Shown here in pieces: positions 60,302 through 64,000 of a stretch of 64,000 nucleotides of DNA. The first letter of the stretch is position 1. Each line of letters starts with the position of its first letter. Below the pieces are notes generated by a model. The model made no database searches. It saw only the letters and a program-made list of their open reading frames with translations, and was not told the DNA's origin. Source of the DNA: Dioscorea cayenensis subsp. rotundata (Eukaryota; Streptophyta; Magnoliopsida; Dioscoreales; Dioscoreaceae); NCBI RefSeq assembly GCF_009730915.1, contig NC_052489.1, positions 26,405,916 through 26,469,915 on the forward strand, read 5' to 3'. A program made the translations under genes and the position numbers.

Positions 60302-62203
60302 GTTGTTTGGGCTCCCAACCATTATCAATTTAGGGTGACTCTTACTCCTTTGTTTTCTCTCATCTTTTATTTTGTAATTTATGTGTTGGACTCTCTTTTG
60401 TTTTAATTCAAGGTGTAATTTATCTTTTTTCATTAAATATAAAAAAATAAAAATACATCAACCTTGTGCCTAAGTTTTGTTAGTTAACTTAGTGGTCTAA
60501 TTAATGAATAAATTTATATGTTAGCTTCTGCTTTTCAAAATATCATGAGTGGTCCATAGCCATGCATTTTTCAAATCTACATTCTTTAGTGTTAAATAGT
60601 TATATTTACATTCCATGGTAAAAAAAAAAACAAGTTTTTTCAAATAGTTAATATATCTTCTTTACCACTATCAAGTCCCACACTGCAAAATGATGATGCA
60701 TACTACACGAAAAAAAAATCAAAGAAAAAAAAAATTCATGATGAATTGAATTTAAAATATTGGTTTAAATACATATTTATTATTATTATTTTATTATTAT
60801 TATTATTTTTTATAAAATTAGCAAATCATGTCAGAGATGTGTACATATACGGATTTAATATCTTAATATAAACCTATTTTCATCCTAAGTAGATTGAGGA
60901 TTGAATTTATTTTTTCGATAAAAACATGAATATCATAAGTAAAATATTTAATATCAATAGATATTTTTAAAATTATTTTAAAAATAATTTATGATTGAAT
61001 CTTGTTTGATAGGGCTGTTTACTTGCAGTCTTGATGGGGCCATTGGGGTAGATGAAAAACATGTGGATGTGATTAATAGAGAAGGGACAAGGTTGAAATT
61101 TTCAGAGGTTTTTGAATAAGGTTTGTGATCTTTTGTGCAAGAGAAATAAAAGCCCACTCTCTGTAACTAGAAAAAGTTCCACGTGTAATTTAAGAATTGT
61201 GATATCTTACAATGAATGATTTGCTTCGTATTTGGATCTCACATGAGATCTCTTGTCTTTTGGCCATGTACTGATTTATTTAATATTTTTAACGGGTAAG
61301 ATTTGATGGTATTCGTATGTTATGGATTTTATTTAATATCCTTCTGGTTTATTATAATTAGCTGATGTAATTTAAGATACATTATAAACTTTTTTATTGG
61401 CATATATCTTACTTGATCTTTTGTCCTTGGTAATGGCTATTGATGAGCGTGATATCTCCCGGGACAAGTGTACTTCTTGTTCATATATAAGGAGAGGAGG
61501 AAGATGCCACCGTATCTTATTCATATGCTTATGTTTTGTTTTTTTGTTTTTTTTAACAAAATTCGACACTAATATGGTGGAATTAATCACCTCAATATTT
61601 ACTTGGGCGACTGTACTAACAGCACACTTACCATTAATCTCATAAAATGAGTGTGTAAGCCCAACCATAGAGTTAATTCTTCAATGCGTATAGAACATGT
61701 TTTTCACCTAGTGAAAACTCAAAATAAATATCTTATGCATATTTTTGAGAAATCGACGTCTCCTCCGACACACTAGACTCATTTCATTTTTTTTCTATTT
61801 TTTATTATTTAAAAACAATTTCAATATTATTTATTATTGTATGATGGACCCAATGTTATTTAAAAAAAGGGTTTTTTTAAGTATTCTATGTAATAAAGTG
61901 GTATGTTTCCAAATATTTTATTCTTTTTGTTTTTTTAATTAAAATATCGCCTTACTAACTCATTTGGGGGAAAAATTGTATTTAATGTATATTTATTTAT
62001 GTAATTATTTAAATTTAATTAATATTTTACATCAGAATATCACTTGCATAATTGGTGTAATAAAACGCACTACATTTGACTCTATCAAAAGATAAATGTA
62101 ATATAAAAAACAATTCTATTTTTAACAGCTTAATGAATAAAAAAGTGTTAATAATGGTTCACTAGTTTTAATTTTTATCTCATAAAACATTTTTAAAGGG
62201 AAG

Positions 62204-62238
<35 letters not shown>

Positions 62239-62460
62239 ATGACCAATAATTTAGGAATATTTCTAAATTTGACTATCAGATGATAATCTGACAGTTATGA
62301 TCATCATATACAATACCAAAATATGTTCTACAGTGTCATTCAGCAATTAAAAAGTGTACATTATTTATATAACAAACAATCACTATATAATGATCTAACA
62401 GTTATAATTAATATCGATAAAAAACAATAATTTAATGACATATTTAGACTATCATTTCCA

Positions 62461-62482
62461 TATATATATATATATATATAAA
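62461..62482 (+). promoter_or_regulatory. TATA-rich element upstream of the GASA gene
   Basis: A TA run ending TATATAAACA sits about 310 bases before the ATG at 62794. It may be the TATA box, or only a microsatellite. Confidence 0.3.
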
Positions 62483-62793
62483 CATCGAATGAAAACCCAA
62501 CTCTATTCCATCCCAAAGATCCAACCAAGCCCAAGATAAATGATAAATGATAAATCTCCTTTCCTCAAATTAGTAATTACAACTACCCATTTTAAATCAC
62601 CAGTCCAATCAATTTGACCAAAATAAGAAACCCAGTCAAAGATAAACAAGTCCTCTCTCCAAAACAACCCAATAAAACTCCACCACGTTTCACAAATGTC
62701 CTTCTCCTCGTGCAGTGCTCCTGCCCTTCTCTTCTCCCAATAAAACTTAAGCCCATTCACATTCTCCTTCCCATCATCTGTCCCTCACTCACC

Positions 62794-63162
62794 ATGGCCA
62801 AGCTTCTCTCATGCCTTCTCCTCCTCCTCCTCCTCCTCATCTCTGTTTCTCTTATTTCATGCCATGCAAGTTCCAAAACCATAACTTATTTTTCCTTCTT
62901 TTCTAGCTTCATAACTTCAAATGCAGCAGCATCATATATATCACTAACATCATAACATCATATTTCCTTTCAGGTTGACCATGACATGAACCAAATGCTA
63001 GCCAAGCACACTCAAAAGGTTATCTTTTCTTTCTCTTTTGTTATTAATTGAACCCAAACTAACTGCATTGTTAAAACAGGGCAAGCACTATGGAGCTGGA
63101 AGCCTGAAGAGTTACCGTGAGTATTCTACCCAACCTTTTGGTTAATATGTTACCTTTTTATT

Positions 63163-63198
<36 letters not shown>

Positions 63199-63420
63199 TA
63201 AATGAAGGTGATGATGCTGTTTAATTGTGATGCTATAGAGTGTCCAAGAGAATGCACTCGGAGATGCTCAAGGACTCAGTATCACAAGCCATGCATGTTC
63301 TTTTGCCAGAAGTGTTGCAGGAAATGCCTTTGTGTGCCACCAGGTTACTATGGAAACAAACAGGTTTGTGGCTGTTATAACAACTGGAAGACCAAGCGAG
63401 GAGGTCCAAAGTGCCCTTAA
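62794..63420 (+). CDS. GASA/snakin cysteine-rich secreted peptide (111 aa, 4 exons)
   Basis: Coding exons are 62794-62865, 62974-63018, 63080-63116 and 63239-63420, with matching phases. Exon 1 encodes a Leu-rich signal peptide ([17 protein letters not shown]...). A short variable region (VDHDMNQMLAKHTQK) and GKHYGAGSLKSYQ lead into the GASA domain of about 60 residues. All twelve conserved cysteines are present (CPRECTRRCSRTQYHKPC, then FFCQKCCRKCLCVPPG, then VCGCYNNWK and KCP). GASA/snakin peptides are apoplastic, gibberellin-regulated, and act in growth, redox control and antimicrobial defence. Exon 1 joins exon 2 in frame only if the donor is CAT|GCAAGT, a GC-AG intron. A GT donor four bases later would put the cysteine frame out. 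Confidence 0.93.
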
Positions 63421-64000
63421 ATTAAAGGCTTGTTTAAAGTGCCCTTAAAGTGTTAGGACTTCAGTTGGATGTTAATGCTACCCTGGTCTTATTAAAGCTT
63501 TGAGAGTTTGGGTTTTGTTTTGGTCTCTTGGTCAAGCTTATGTTGTTAGTGGTTGCTCTGTTTTTCTAGTTTGTTTTTTGTGCACGTTTTTGAGATGGAA
63601 GATGTTTGTTGTGTGGGTTCAGTGGTTGGTTGGTTGTTTGGTTGGTTGTCTCTAAATCGGAGATTTATAGTTTATTAACTTTATTTCAATGAGATCACAT
63701 GCAAGTGCTGTTATTGGTCAAAGTTGTGTTAATTTCAATGGACAACTTGTTTAAAGCGCCCCATCTTATGGGAAGCTATTCATGAGACTGTTGGCAATTT
63801 TATTATCTCTCTCTAAAATTTATTTATTTATTTTTTTTAAATATAGTCTTCATAAATAAGGGTTAACTTTTACTCATCCATTCTTTTTTTTATTTGAAAC
63901 AAATTCATATTTTTTTTATCTTCATTTTCAAACATAAAAAAATATTTATTTTTTTTTCTTCTAAAATTACCTATGACATCTATTCAACTCTCTTTTTGAA
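63421..64000 (+). other. 3' untranslated region of the GASA gene and downstream DNA
   Basis: Contains a repeated phrase AAAGTGCCCTTAAA (63407 and 63436), a GGTTGGTTG run at 63625-63648 and a TTTCAATGAGATC stretch that may carry the poly(A) site near 63690. AT-rich after 63800. No gene. Confidence 0.5.

Larger units (their letters stand above)
59179..62460. other. Promoter of the GT47 gene and AT-rich intergenic DNA
   Basis: TTA microsatellites lie at 59461-59509 and 60221-60300. A T-rich segment (60310-60450) followed by CATTAAATATAAAAAAATAAAA resembles a LINE 3' end, but weakly. A TA run lies at 62209-62235. No gene is supported. Confidence 0.5.

Noticed and set aside
60173-60406. Poly-Leu frame of 77 codons
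   Set aside because: Arises from a TTA microsatellite; no family resemblance and no splice context.

Overview
This window is nuclear DNA from a flowering plant. It is very AT-rich, with intron-containing genes that use plant-type splice signals, plant-only gene families (EIN3/EIL, GASA/snakin, MYB-CC, GT47 exostosin-like, sulfated-peptide precursor) and many decayed transposable elements. I cannot name the species. The AT-richness and gene structure would suit a non-grass angiosperm, but that is a guess. Gene models were built by hand from reading frame, phase and splice borders.

Layout. Positions 1-7 kb are mostly featureless AT-rich DNA with a GC-richer, G-box-bearing island at 0.39-0.71 kb. 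At 7.27-7.75 kb is a three-exon gene for a small secreted peptide of PSY (tyrosine-sulfated) type. Positions 8-17 kb are a transposon graveyard: LINE 3' ends, tRNA-type SINEs, a PIF/Harbinger-like MITE swollen by a TA/CA microsatellite, a probable 2.56-kb solo LTR, a 20/60-bp minisatellite and a fold-back MITE. Positions 17.5-31 kb hold two head-to-tail EIN3-like (EIL) transcription factor genes on the minus strand. Around them lie duplicated upstream regions and a strongly decayed tandem array of an AT-rich module. A third copy of the EIL upstream region has no gene attached.

Positions 32.9-48.5 kb hold a small DNA transposon, an At5g19025-like membrane protein gene (+), a six-coding-exon MYB-CC (MYR1/MYR2, PHL8/PHL9-like) gene (-) and a RING-H2 ubiquitin ligase gene (-), with a 6-kb gene-poor gap. 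Positions 49.4-51.6 kb look like an unassigned spliced, possibly non-coding locus. Positions 52.3-55.8 kb encode an eight-exon RHIP1-like (RGS1-HXK1-interacting) protein (+). Positions 56.8-59.2 kb encode a GT47 ARAD-like glycosyltransferase (-) whose last 54 codons are out of frame by one base. The window closes with a four-exon GASA/snakin gene (+) at 62.8-63.4 kb.

The genes do not form a shared pathway or operon. The two EIL genes (ethylene/sulfur-type signalling), the MYB-CC gene (phosphate/flowering-type regulators), RHIP1 (sugar/G-protein signalling) and the two secreted peptide genes are ordinary neighbours. The main unusual structure is the EIL cluster: N-terminally divergent EIL proteins, three copies of the upstream region for two genes, and the associated repeat array. 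Two introns (GASA intron 1, RHIP1 intron 7) appear to use GC-AG splice sites.
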